Shown: positions 53,651 to 62,156 of the stretch, piece after piece
Layout of the letters: the number at the start of each line of letters is the position of its first letter
Numbering within the stretch: position 1 is the first letter of the stretch
From: an uncultured Bacteroidaceae bacterium
GTDB lineage: Bacteria > Bacteroidota > Bacteroidia > Bacteroidales > Bacteroidaceae
Length of the DNA stretch: 64,000 nucleotides
NCBI GenBank assembly: GCA_905234605.1
Contig: CAJOIE010000002.1
Span: 210,341-274,340 of the forward strand
Direction of reading: 5' to 3'
Program-made: the position numbers and the translations under genes
Notes under the pieces: model-generated
Database searches by the model: none
Told to the model about the DNA's origin: nothing
What the model saw: the letters and a program-made list of their open reading frames with translations, nothing else

Positions 53651-56600
53651 TCAGCGTACCACAACCTTGCGGCCACGGACGATGTAGATGCCGCCGCGGA
53701 GGGCGGGAGTAGTGCCGTCGCGGCGTGGAGAGACAATGCGGCGTCCGGCCAAGTCGCAGATGGCGGTGATGCTTGCGCCTGCGGTGCCGCAGGCATCTCC
53801 GTGGCCGTACACACCTGGCACAGCTGCTATGATGCTGGTCTGGCCGGTGGTGTCTTTCGCCCATGTCAGGCTCACGTCGTCGGCACTGAACCATGCTGAG
53901 CCGGAGCCCGACACTTCGCCTTTGATGGTTATTGTCAGCTGGTCGCCCACACGGACGGGTATGTCGGGCAGCTGCACACGCTGCCACCCTTTCTTGTAGG
54001 GGCTCCCGCTCACGTCGGCTGCTCCTGTGCCTGTGATGCTGCTGGCGAAGGTGTCGGTCTCTCCATTGGCCGCCGTGCGCACGGCAGTGAGGGACACGGT
54101 GGCCGTTGCGGAGCCACGCAGCAGTGCCGCGAGGCGGTAGATGCCTGTCGGCAGGTAGTGCACGTCCTGCGTCAGGGTCGACGAGAGGCCTGATGCCGCC
54201 CACTTGTTGAAGTATTGGTTGCCGGCGTCGCCGTCGGCAGCCTCGCCTTTGGCCACCTCCACATTGGTCACCGTCCAGCGGTCGGTGGTGCCGCGCGAGC
54301 AGGCGGGGTTGCCGATGAGGCCTGTGGCGTCGCGCTCGGTGCCGTCGGCGTTGATGGCAGGCAGCAGTGCTGCCGCTGCCTGGTCGGCCTCGCTCTGCAG
54401 CGATGCGTAGTCGGCAGGCACGTCGGCCGTGCGTGTGAGGGCAAAGTTGTCTGCGCCGGCCCAGCGTGCGCCCATGCCCTTGATGTTGCGCAGACCTATG
54501 CGCACGGGACCTCCCTGACACACTATCTGCTGCACCGTGGTAGTGCGTGTGGCGTCGAGCTCGCCGTCGGTGGTGACGGGTGACATGTAGCCCACGCCCT
54601 CTGCCACGGCATAGAGCACCACGGCACCGTTGACGGCGGCGCCGCTGACACCGTTGGTAGAGTTGAAGGCGTTGGCAGAGAGCTCATACACGCCGGCAGG
54701 CAGGCCTGCCACGGTCTGCGAGTAGTCGAAGTCCATGTCCGCTGCCGTGAGGTTCCATGCCTCAAGGAATGTGTCGCCTGTGGCCTTGGTGAAGCCGTTG
54801 GCGGCGTTGCGCACGCATGTCCATCCAGGCACGCTGCTCTTGCTGTCGGTCACTATGGTGGCGTTGGCTATGTAGGGCACGGTGAGTTCGTCGCTGGTCT
54901 TGCTGTCGCCCCAGAGTGTGGCGTTGGTGACGCGGAACCTGTCGGCCGCGCGGTCCACATCGGCTGCCGCGAGCTCATAGTCGATGGTGCTTTGGTCCAT
55001 GGCGGCACGGTCGCTGATGGTGGCCACGGTGGTCCATGCCCCTGTGCCACGGCGTCGCTGCAGGAGCAGCTGCGTGCTCACGTCGCCGTTGGTGTTGCCG
55101 ATGTGCATCACCAGGTTGCCTGTGGCAGCATCGGTGGTGTAGGTCAGCGTGGGTGTCTTCACGCCGTCGCGGTACCAGTTGGGGGCTTTGGTGTAGGCGG
55201 CATCGTAGGCGAAGGTGGCACGGTGGTCGCGGTACACCTGTCCGGCCGGCGTGAGCCCCTTGCTCGGGTTGGCTTCATAGAACATGTATGTCTGCCACAT
55301 GTCGACGGGATAGATGGCGTAGCGCTCTATCCACGGACACTCGTCGATCTTCTGCAACAGCACTTGCAGATACTGGCGGTTCTGCTCGTAGCTGGTCACA
55401 TTGTTGCTGTTCCACGAGGCACTTATCTCCATCTCTGTGAGCCATAGCGGGCGGCCGGTGTTGGTCCACACCGTCTTGCAGTTGCTGACGAACCACGTGG
55501 CGTAGTCGGCCGCAGAGCGGCCGGCGAGGTCCCAGTAGGCATGTGTCACGCCGAAGTCGCAGCGTTCCTTCATGTTGTCCACGTGGCCGAAGAAGGTGGT
55601 GAGGTAGCTCAGGTCGGTGGGCTGGGGCGAGCCCACACGGCCGCCGCCTGCGCGGAAGTCCTTGTTGAAGGTGTAGGCTGTCCAGGCGTCGATGGTGCCT
55701 CCGCAGGTGCACTTGTCGGAGGTGTGCTGCTCGGAGTGTTCGGGCTCGTTGATGGACACTGCCGCCGAGGCCGTGTGGCTGTTCACATCGGATGCGCTGG
55801 GCCAGTAGCGGTGCTGGCGGCAGGGCACGAACTCCATGTCGGCGGTAGAGCTGTAGGCGGCGTTCCACGACCAGTACCAGGTGGCCCGCAGCGTAGGGCC
55901 TCCCGTCGCGCCGGCCGTGTCGCCCCACCCTTTCTTGGACAGATACTGCCACGGCTTGATTATCACCGACGACACACGCTTGGCCAGACCCTCGGGAAGC
56001 GTCACGGTGAGGTCGGCATGGTCGGCCACATAGGTGCGGCTCCAGCCACCGTAGGAGGGGTCGGCATAGAGCGTTGCCATGTAGCCTCGGCGCAGCGTGA
56101 AGCCTTGCATGGTGTTGGCATTGGTGCCGAGCGTGGCGTGCTTGCCGGCGGCCAGGGTGAAGGTGCCCTCGGTGCCGGTGGCTGTCATGGCCGTGGCTGG
56201 CAGTGGTATGACGGCGGCTCCGTTGAGGTAGATGGCCACGCGGCAGTTGGTGCCGTTGACGGCGGGCTGGCCGTTGATGCGGACACACTTGAGGTAGGTG
56301 CCCACGACATTGCTCGGCACACGGTTGTCGAAGATGAGCCACGTGCGGTCCGACCCCAGGTTGATGGTGGTCGAGCCGGTGATGGGCACGTCGTTGGCCG
56401 TGATGTGTATGTCTACGGCATCGCTGCGGCTGACGGTCTGGTTGTTGAGCTCCACGTAGTCCACCTCGGTGATGCCCTGTTCGTTGGTGTAGGCTGCCGA
56501 GACATAGGCGCGGCGTGCGTCCTGCAACGACGACCCCGTGGCGGGTATGACGCTGTATTGTGCGTGTGAGCCGCGCGGCTTGTCGTAGTAGACGCCCACG

Positions 56601-57055
56601 TAGGCACTACCTTTGTTGGCACCGTCCACACCCACGCAGGTGCCGGTGCTCTTCTGTGTCCTGAGGTATGTGCGCACGCCCTCTTGCAGCGACCAGCAGA
56701 AACGGCTGTCGGTGGAACGCGTGCTCTCGAACACCATGCTGTAGCTGTCCGACGCACTGGCGGCAAGGTAGCGGCCCGTGCTCTTCTGGCGCAGCAGCAC
56801 GTAGCCTGTCTTGCCCGAGCTCTCGGCCACGAAGATGTAGCTCGCGCCGTCGCTGTTGGTGCCGTAGGCCGAGAGTGCCGGAGCCGTGCCGGCCGCGTTG
56901 CTGCCCAGGGCCTTCTCGTAGATGTTGAGGTATATGTAGTACTCGCCGCCTACGGTGATGTCGGCAGCTGTCACAGGCACGGCATGCATGATGGCCGCCA
57001 GCAGGATGCAGGCGGCAAGGGCGGAGTGCCGGAGGGTAGCGGGCAGGGTGCACAT
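53651..57055 (-). CDS. Secreted multi-domain GH128-type glycoside hydrolase with T9SS-like tail
   Basis: 1134 aa from the ATG at 57055, giving the signal peptide MCTLPATLRHSALAACILLA. An N-terminal trefoil-like part (GGEYYIYLNIYEKALGSNAA...) is followed by the catalytic core: LRATWYWSWNA, SINEPEHSEQ with probable acid/base E437 and LWLTEMEIS with probable nucleophile E541. The spacing of about 100 residues fits GH128 beta-1,3-glucanases. A fibronectin-like segment and two carbohydrate-binding-like domains (about 730-1070) follow, then CDLAGRRI...GGIYIVRGRKVVVR. It probably degrades an external beta-glucan. In-frame ATGs at 57091 and 57229 are alternatives. Confidence 0.82.
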   Translation of the reverse strand: MCTLPATLRHSALAACILLAAIMHAVPVTAADITVGGEYYIYLNIYEKALGSNAAGTAPALSAYGTNSDGASYIFVAESSGKTGYVLLRQKSTGRYLAASASDSYSMVFESTRSTDSRFCWSLQEGVRTYLRTQKSTGTCVGVDGANKGSAYVGVYYDKPRGSHAQYSVIPATGSSLQDARRAYVSAAYTNEQGITEVDYVELNNQTVSRSDAVDIHITANDVPITGSTTINLGSDRTWLIFDNRVPSNVVGTYLKCVRINGQPAVNGTNCRVAIYLNGAAVIPLPATAMTATGTEGTFTLAAGKHATLGTNANTMQGFTLRRGYMATLYADPSYGGWSRTYVADHADLTVTLPEGLAKRVSSVIIKPWQYLSKKGWGDTAGATGGPTLRATWYWSWNAAYSSTADMEFVPCRQHRYWPSASDVNSHTASAAVSINEPEHSEQHTSDKCTCGGTIDAWTAYTFNKDFRAGGGRVGSPQPTDLSYLTTFFGHVDNMKERCDFGVTHAYWDLAGRSAADYATWFVSNCKTVWTNTGRPLWLTEMEISASWNSNNVTSYEQNRQYLQVLLQKIDECPWIERYAIYPVDMWQTYMFYEANPSKGLTPAGQVYRDHRATFAYDAAYTKAPNWYRDGVKTPTLTYTTDAATGNLVMHIGNTNGDVSTQLLLQRRRGTGAWTTVATISDRAAMDQSTIDYELAAADVDRAADRFRVTNATLWGDSKTSDELTVPYIANATIVTDSKSSVPGWTCVRNAANGFTKATGDTFLEAWNLTAADMDFDYSQTVAGLPAGVYELSANAFNSTNGVSGAAVNGAVVLYAVAEGVGYMSPVTTDGELDATRTTTVQQIVCQGGPVRIGLRNIKGMGARWAGADNFALTRTADVPADYASLQSEADQAAAALLPAINADGTERDATGLIGNPACSRGTTDRWTVTNVEVAKGEAADGDAGNQYFNKWAASGLSSTLTQDVHYLPTGIYRLAALLRGSATATVSLTAVRTAANGETDTFASSITGTGAADVSGSPYKKGWQRVQLPDIPVRVGDQLTITIKGEVSGSGSAWFSADDVSLTWAKDTTGQTSIIAAVPGVYGHGDACGTAGASITAICDLAGRRIVSPRRDGTTPALRGGIYIVRGRKVVVR

Positions 57056-57107
57056 GGTGTCGGAGGGTATGTGGATGCGGCCTGGCCGCATCAAGGTTAG
57101 TTTGTGG

Positions 57108-57115
57108 CAAATGTA
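57108..57115 (-). promoter_or_regulatory. -7 box of the GH128-type gene
   Basis: The minus strand reads TACATTTG, 52 nt before the ATG at 57055. It argues against the longest possible start at 57229. Confidence 0.45.
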
Positions 57116-57160
57116 GCCATTATTTTGATGTGCCAGCATTGAAGCCGCGAAATCGCGCTC

Positions 57161-57240
57161 ACCATGCAGGGTGAGGCCGCTCACGGTGCAGGGTGAGGCC
57201 ACACCACCGTGCAGGGTGGAAACACTCACCGTGCAGGGTG
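57161..57240 (-). repeat. Phased TGCA repeat array 5 (4 units)
   Basis: TGCA cores at 57165, 57187, 57210 and 57232 (spacing 22, 23, 22). On the minus strand the units read CACCCTGCACCGTG-like, and the last is the variant CACCCTGCATGGTG. It lies upstream of the GH128 -7 box. Confidence 0.85.
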
Positions 57241-57358
57241 ATTTTCAGCCTCTGCCATGAGGCACAAATTGTCACCAAAAGGCTCTTAATATATGCTAAA
57301 AGGCTTCCCTACAGCCAAAAACACCCGCGCGGGCAACGCGTATATGGCAAAACTGTCG

Positions 57359-57366
57359 TACCTTTG
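57359..57366 (+). promoter_or_regulatory. -7 box of the protease operon
   Basis: TACCTTTG lies 131 nt before the ATG at 57498, implying a leader of about 125 nt. No -33 element found. Confidence 0.45.
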
Positions 57367-57497
57367 CGCCCGCTTTCCGAGGTGCATCGCATGAGAACCA
57401 CACAAGCGGCGCACGGAAAGGTGAAACACGTTCTCTTCCGTCGTCAGCGAGCCAGGCAAAGGCCGCACACGACACCCCTACCACTATCGACACACCC

Positions 57498-59762
57498 ATG
57501 AGGCGTTTCCTTATTGCTCTGCTCTGTATAGCCTGCGCCACTGGCGTGATGGCCACGCCCGCACGCCGCGGGCTCTGGCGCAGCCTCACACTCACCGACG
57601 GCACCACCGTGCAGGCCGAGCTGCGCGGCGACGCCTTCTGCCACTTCTATCAGGACGCCGAGGGCGTGCGCTACACGCGCGTGCCTGGCTCCGACACCTA
57701 TCAACCGGCCGACATGGCTACGCTGCACGCCCGCGCATACCAGCGCCGCAAGGCTCCCGCACAGGCCGCAACGCGCCGTGCGCCGCGACGCATCACGATA
57801 GGCTCCGAGCACGCACCGCTCACCGGCACACACCACGAGCTCATAATCATGGTGAACTTCAGCAACTGCGCCTTCGAAGCCACCCACACACAAGAGCTCT
57901 ACAACCGCATCGTCAACGAGGAAGGCTTCGTCGACATGAGCCTCGGCTTCTACGACGGCTCCGTGCGCGACTACTTCCTCGCACAGAGCGACGGCCTCTT
58001 CACCCTCGAGTTCGACATCGTGGGTCCCGTGACACTGCCACACCCATATTCCTACTACGGCCGCAACGACAGCCGCTACGACCAGGACGAGGCTCCAGAG
58101 CGCATGATTATCGACGCAGTGAAGGCCGTGGACGACGACGTGGACTTCAGCCGCTACGACAACGACGGCGACGGCTACGTGGACCAGGTGTTCGTGCTCT
58201 ACGCAGGAAAGAACGAGAGTGCCGGCGGCGACGCCAACACTGTGTGGCCGCACAAGTACAACATCTCCTATTCCAGCATCAACAACTACCGCCCGCTCTC
58301 GCAGGACGGCGTGCTCATCGACGACTATGCCTGCTCATCGGAGCTCACATGGACAGGCATGGAGCAGGTGTCGGCCACACAGTATGAGTACACCTTCGGT
58401 CTGGCCGGCATCGGTGCCATCTGCCACGAGTTCAGCCACTGCCTCGGCCTCCCCGATGTCTACGACACGGCATACGAGAACTACGGCATGAACACATGGA
58501 GCATCATGGACGCCGGCGAGTGGAACGGCATAGAGTGCCCAGGCTACACGCCTGCTGCCTACACGGCCTACGAGCGCATGTACTGCGGATGGCGGCAGCC
58601 CACGGAGCTGCGCACCGACACCATCATACGCGGCATGAAGCCCATCACGCGCGGCGGCGAGACCTTCATCATCCGCAACCAGGCTCACCCCGATGAGTAC
58701 TACCTGCTCGAGAACCGCCAGCTCGACGGATGGGACCGCGCACTCGACGCCATCGACGACCAGCAGCTGCTGGGTCTGCTTGTCACCCATGTGGACTTCG
58801 ACGCCACCATCTGGGAGTACAACGAGGTGAACTGCACCAACAGCACACGCGGACAGACAGGCAACACACACCAGCGACTGCACGTCGTGGCCGCCGACAA
58901 CAGCTACCAAAGCGAGAAGACCGACCCCGTGACGCACTACGACTACTACGACTATGCCGACGTGCAGGGCGACGCCTATCCCTATCAAGGCAACGACAGC
59001 CTCACCAACACAAGCATCCCGCGCGCGAACCTTTATAATATTAACACCGACGGCACACGGCTGCTCGGCGTGGGCATAACCAACATACGGCAGAACGCCG
59101 ACGGCACCATCGACTTCGACTTCCGAGCCTCGGCCGGCACAGCTCCCTACACGCCCGACGAGGTCTACTTCTACGAGAGCTTCGACCAGTGCGCCGGCAC
59201 CGGCGGCAACGACGGCCTGTGGGGCGGCTCGGCCTCCGTGGCAGCAGCATCCCTGCGTGCCGACAACGAGGGATGGAGCACACAGAGTGCCTTCGGAGCC
59301 GACAAGGCAGCACGCTTCGGTGCCTCGCGCGGCGTGACCACGGCACAGACACCCGAGTTCGCCATCAACGGCCAGGCCGTCATCACCTTCCTCGCCGCAC
59401 CGTGGGAGGGCGACGGCACAGACCTCTACATCAGCGCCTACAGCGACGACGACGAGGCGGCCACCTTCACCATAGCACAGAACCACTTCACCATGACACC
59501 TGGACAGTGGACAGAGTGCACCACCACCGTCACGGGCTACGGCAAGCTGCACCTGCGCTTCAGACCAACGCGCCGCTTCTTCCTCGATGAGGTGCGCGTG
59601 CAGGCTCCCACAGCCGGCGATGCCGTGCCAGGCCTCACGCCCGACGCCACGCCCGCAGCAGCAGCCGACGGCCCTGTCTACGACCTGGCCGGACGCCGCA
59701 TACAGGCCGGAAGCAGAACCCACGGAGTGAGCGTCAGCAACGGCCACAAGGCTGTGAGATAA
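57498..59762 (+). CDS. Secreted M6-family metalloprotease with T9SS-like tail
   Basis: 754 aa with a signal peptide (MRRFLIALLCIACATGVMA). A propeptide-like region leads to the zinc-protease core with HEFSHCLGLPD (H310, E311, H314) and the downstream turn WSIMDAGEWNG. Before it, RYDNDGDGYVDQVFVLYAG is typical of immune-inhibitor-A-like (M6) proteases of Bacteroidota. After the core, beta-rich domains lead to VYDLAGRRI...GVSVSNGHKAVR. It is first of at least three genes in the same direction, with 51 nt to the next. Confidence 0.9.
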   Translation: MRRFLIALLCIACATGVMATPARRGLWRSLTLTDGTTVQAELRGDAFCHFYQDAEGVRYTRVPGSDTYQPADMATLHARAYQRRKAPAQAATRRAPRRITIGSEHAPLTGTHHELIIMVNFSNCAFEATHTQELYNRIVNEEGFVDMSLGFYDGSVRDYFLAQSDGLFTLEFDIVGPVTLPHPYSYYGRNDSRYDQDEAPERMIIDAVKAVDDDVDFSRYDNDGDGYVDQVFVLYAGKNESAGGDANTVWPHKYNISYSSINNYRPLSQDGVLIDDYACSSELTWTGMEQVSATQYEYTFGLAGIGAICHEFSHCLGLPDVYDTAYENYGMNTWSIMDAGEWNGIECPGYTPAAYTAYERMYCGWRQPTELRTDTIIRGMKPITRGGETFIIRNQAHPDEYYLLENRQLDGWDRALDAIDDQQLLGLLVTHVDFDATIWEYNEVNCTNSTRGQTGNTHQRLHVVAADNSYQSEKTDPVTHYDYYDYADVQGDAYPYQGNDSLTNTSIPRANLYNINTDGTRLLGVGITNIRQNADGTIDFDFRASAGTAPYTPDEVYFYESFDQCAGTGGNDGLWGGSASVAAASLRADNEGWSTQSAFGADKAARFGASRGVTTAQTPEFAINGQAVITFLAAPWEGDGTDLYISAYSDDDEAATFTIAQNHFTMTPGQWTECTTTVTGYGKLHLRFRPTRRFFLDEVRVQAPTAGDAVPGLTPDATPAAAADGPVYDLAGRRIQAGSRTHGVSVSNGHKAVR

Positions 59763-59813
59763 ACGCCGCGACAAACAAAGATAGCATATAACACAACAAG
59801 CATACACACACTG

Positions 59814-62096
59814 ATGAAACAACTACTCACGGCAGCTGCCATTGCAGTTGCAACCGCCACAGGCATGAGCGCACAGGAGCCCACACTCGTGGTGGATGTG
59901 CTTGAAGGCCACACCGACAGCTGGAGCACCTACAAAGCCGGCCCGTGGAGCATAGACCTCAGCACCAAGGAGTTCCGACAGCTCACCACGGCCAACCCAT
60001 GGACCATCTACGGCAACTGCGGAGCCATACACAAGGACAGCATCTACTACACCTTCTTCGGCGGAGAGAAGTACTCCGAGGACGACCTCGCCGGCCTCGA
60101 CACGGAGTACGGCTATGCCGAGCAGAAGATTGTGGTGCGCAAGTGGAACGACCAGACATGGCAGCAGGTGGGCAACGCCGTCACCTACTCGCCCAACAGC
60201 CGTCTGGCTTTCTCCGACCTCACCTACGACCCCAACGACGACGAGGTATACTGCGTGATGCTCGTCATCACCGGCTCCGGCGACAACGCCTTCAGCGGCT
60301 ACCGCTTCGGCACACTCGACCTCGAGACCATGACCACACGCGTGCTCTCGCAGAAGGACCTGCCCGTGGAGGTGCGCGCCATTGCAGCCCACCCCAACGG
60401 CAAGCTCTATGCCATCGACTACTCCGGATACCTCTACACCGTGAACAAACAGACGGGCGACCTCACCACCGTGGGCTTCACCGGACACCGCAACCAGCGG
60501 CGAATGCAGAGCATGGTGGCCGACTGGCGCACCGGACGCCTCTTCTTTGCCGGCTACATGAACGACGGTACCGACCACAGCCGCGAAGGCAACCGCTACG
60601 GCACAGCCCTCTACGAGGTGAACCCCGAGACAGCCGAGCTCACACAGCTCTTCACCTTTCCTGCAAAGGAGGAGGTGTCGGGTCTGTATGTCGTGGGCGA
60701 CATCGTGCGCCACGACCACGATGTCAACGTCAAGCTCGTCTGCCCCGAACAGCTGCGCGCCAACGAAGCTGCCACCATCACCGCCACCGTGCGCAACGTG
60801 GGCAAGCTGACAGCCGAGAGCTACACCGTGACACTCTTTGCCAACGGGCTGCCTGTGGCAACGGCAACAGGCGAGGCCATCGATGCCGGAGAGCGCGACA
60901 CGCTTATGCTCACCTTCACGCCCAACGTCAGCCTCGGTGCCGACGTGGAGCTTTATGCACAGGTGACACTCGCCGGCGACGAGAACGCCGTGAACGACTC
61001 CACCGAGCCTGCCGCCGTGCGCATCATAGGCACCACGCTGCCCACGGTGAGCGTCATGGGCATGCGCGAAGGCAACAACGTCATGCTCGCATGGGACGCA
61101 CCAGCCACCACGGCCATATACACCGAGACATTCGAGCGCTACCAGCCATTCATCATCGCCGACATCGGCGACTGGACACTCGTGGAACGCTCTGGCAAGC
61201 AGGCCACCTACACCATGAACAGCTATGAGGGAGCCCACACCTATCCCAACGCCGGACGACCCTTCGCCTATCAGGTGTTCAACCCCTCACTGGCCGGCTT
61301 CTATCCCGAGCAGTATGCCGCTGACACATGCACATACTACTGCCAGAGCGGCGACCAGATGCTCATCTCCGTGGTGGGTGCCAAGCAGGCCGACAACACC
61401 GAGGGCTACGAGCTCGTGCAGAGCGACAGCTGGCTCATCTCACCCGAACTCTCGGGCAACGCCCAGACCATCAGCTTCTATGCCAAGTGCTGGACATCAC
61501 AGGTGGCATACTTCGGAGAATACGCCTCCAGTGCCGAGCCCGAGCAGTTCCGCGTGCTCTATTCCACCGAGGGCACCGACCCAGACAGCTTCGTAGCACT
61601 CACCACAGACCCCGTGACAGCCACCAAGTGGTTCTCCGACGGAGCTTTCACCTTCAACCTGCCCGAAGGCGCACGCCACTTCGCCATTCAGAGCATCACA
61701 CAGCCCTGCTACGAGGACAACTACATGCAGATCCTCTTCATCGACGACATCAGCTATCAGCCGGCCACGCCTCACCTCGTGGGCTATAACGTCTACAAGA
61801 ACGGCACACGCCTCAACAGCGAGGTGCTCACCACGCCCGAGTTCACCGACACCGACGTGGCTGAGCTCGGAGTGAGCAACTACGGCGTGAGTGCCGTCTA
61901 CGAGGAGGGCGAGAGTGCCATATCCAACATATTCAGCGTCGTGGGCACACGCGTCGGCAGCATCACAGCAGCCACCACCGCCCCCGACGGCTACTACACC
62001 CTTGCCGGACAACACCTCGGCCTGACACAGCCACGCCACAGCGGCATCTACATCGTGCGCCAAGGCCAGCATTCACACAAGATAATCGTTAAATAG
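59814..62096 (+). CDS. Secreted protein with CARDB-like and choice-of-anchor-J-like domains
   Basis: 760 aa. Signal peptide (MKQLLTAAAIAVATATGMSA), a beta-propeller-like region (about 40-290), a CARDB-type Ig domain (NVKLVCPEQLRANEAATITA...), and a domain like choice-of-anchor J or cleaved-adhesin (IYTETFERYQPF..., SDSWLISPELSGNAQTISFY, FIDDISYQ). The last is often found attached to proteases of periodontal Bacteroidota. The C-terminus (YYTLAGQHL...GIYIVRQGQ...KIIVK) is a divergent T9SS-like tail. No catalytic motif. Probably co-transcribed with the protease. Confidence 0.78.
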   Translation: MKQLLTAAAIAVATATGMSAQEPTLVVDVLEGHTDSWSTYKAGPWSIDLSTKEFRQLTTANPWTIYGNCGAIHKDSIYYTFFGGEKYSEDDLAGLDTEYGYAEQKIVVRKWNDQTWQQVGNAVTYSPNSRLAFSDLTYDPNDDEVYCVMLVITGSGDNAFSGYRFGTLDLETMTTRVLSQKDLPVEVRAIAAHPNGKLYAIDYSGYLYTVNKQTGDLTTVGFTGHRNQRRMQSMVADWRTGRLFFAGYMNDGTDHSREGNRYGTALYEVNPETAELTQLFTFPAKEEVSGLYVVGDIVRHDHDVNVKLVCPEQLRANEAATITATVRNVGKLTAESYTVTLFANGLPVATATGEAIDAGERDTLMLTFTPNVSLGADVELYAQVTLAGDENAVNDSTEPAAVRIIGTTLPTVSVMGMREGNNVMLAWDAPATTAIYTETFERYQPFIIADIGDWTLVERSGKQATYTMNSYEGAHTYPNAGRPFAYQVFNPSLAGFYPEQYAADTCTYYCQSGDQMLISVVGAKQADNTEGYELVQSDSWLISPELSGNAQTISFYAKCWTSQVAYFGEYASSAEPEQFRVLYSTEGTDPDSFVALTTDPVTATKWFSDGAFTFNLPEGARHFAIQSITQPCYEDNYMQILFIDDISYQPATPHLVGYNVYKNGTRLNSEVLTTPEFTDTDVAELGVSNYGVSAVYEEGESAISNIFSVVGTRVGSITAATTAPDGYYTLAGQHLGLTQPRHSGIYIVRQGQHSHKIIVK

Positions 62097-62148
62097 GAAC
62101 TATAGGCACTATAGATACTATAGGAACTATAGGTACTATAGATACTAT
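62095..62148. repeat. Six 9-bp tandem repeats between two secreted-protein genes
   Basis: AGGAACTAT, AGGCACTAT, AGATACTAT, AGGAACTAT, AGGTACTAT and AGATACTAT follow one another: a 27-bp unit repeated twice with one mismatch. It overlaps the previous stop and ends 8 nt before the next ATG, so it fills the ribosome-binding region of the Omp28-like gene. Confidence 0.85.
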
Positions 62149-62156
62149 CCGCAACC

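Larger units (their letters stand above)
57056..57497. other. 442-bp divergent intergenic region
   Basis: From left to right: the GH128 -7 box, an AT-rich patch, the four-unit phased array (57161-57240), an AT-rich stretch, and the -7 box of the protease operon. No supported ORF or RNA gene. Confidence 0.6.
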
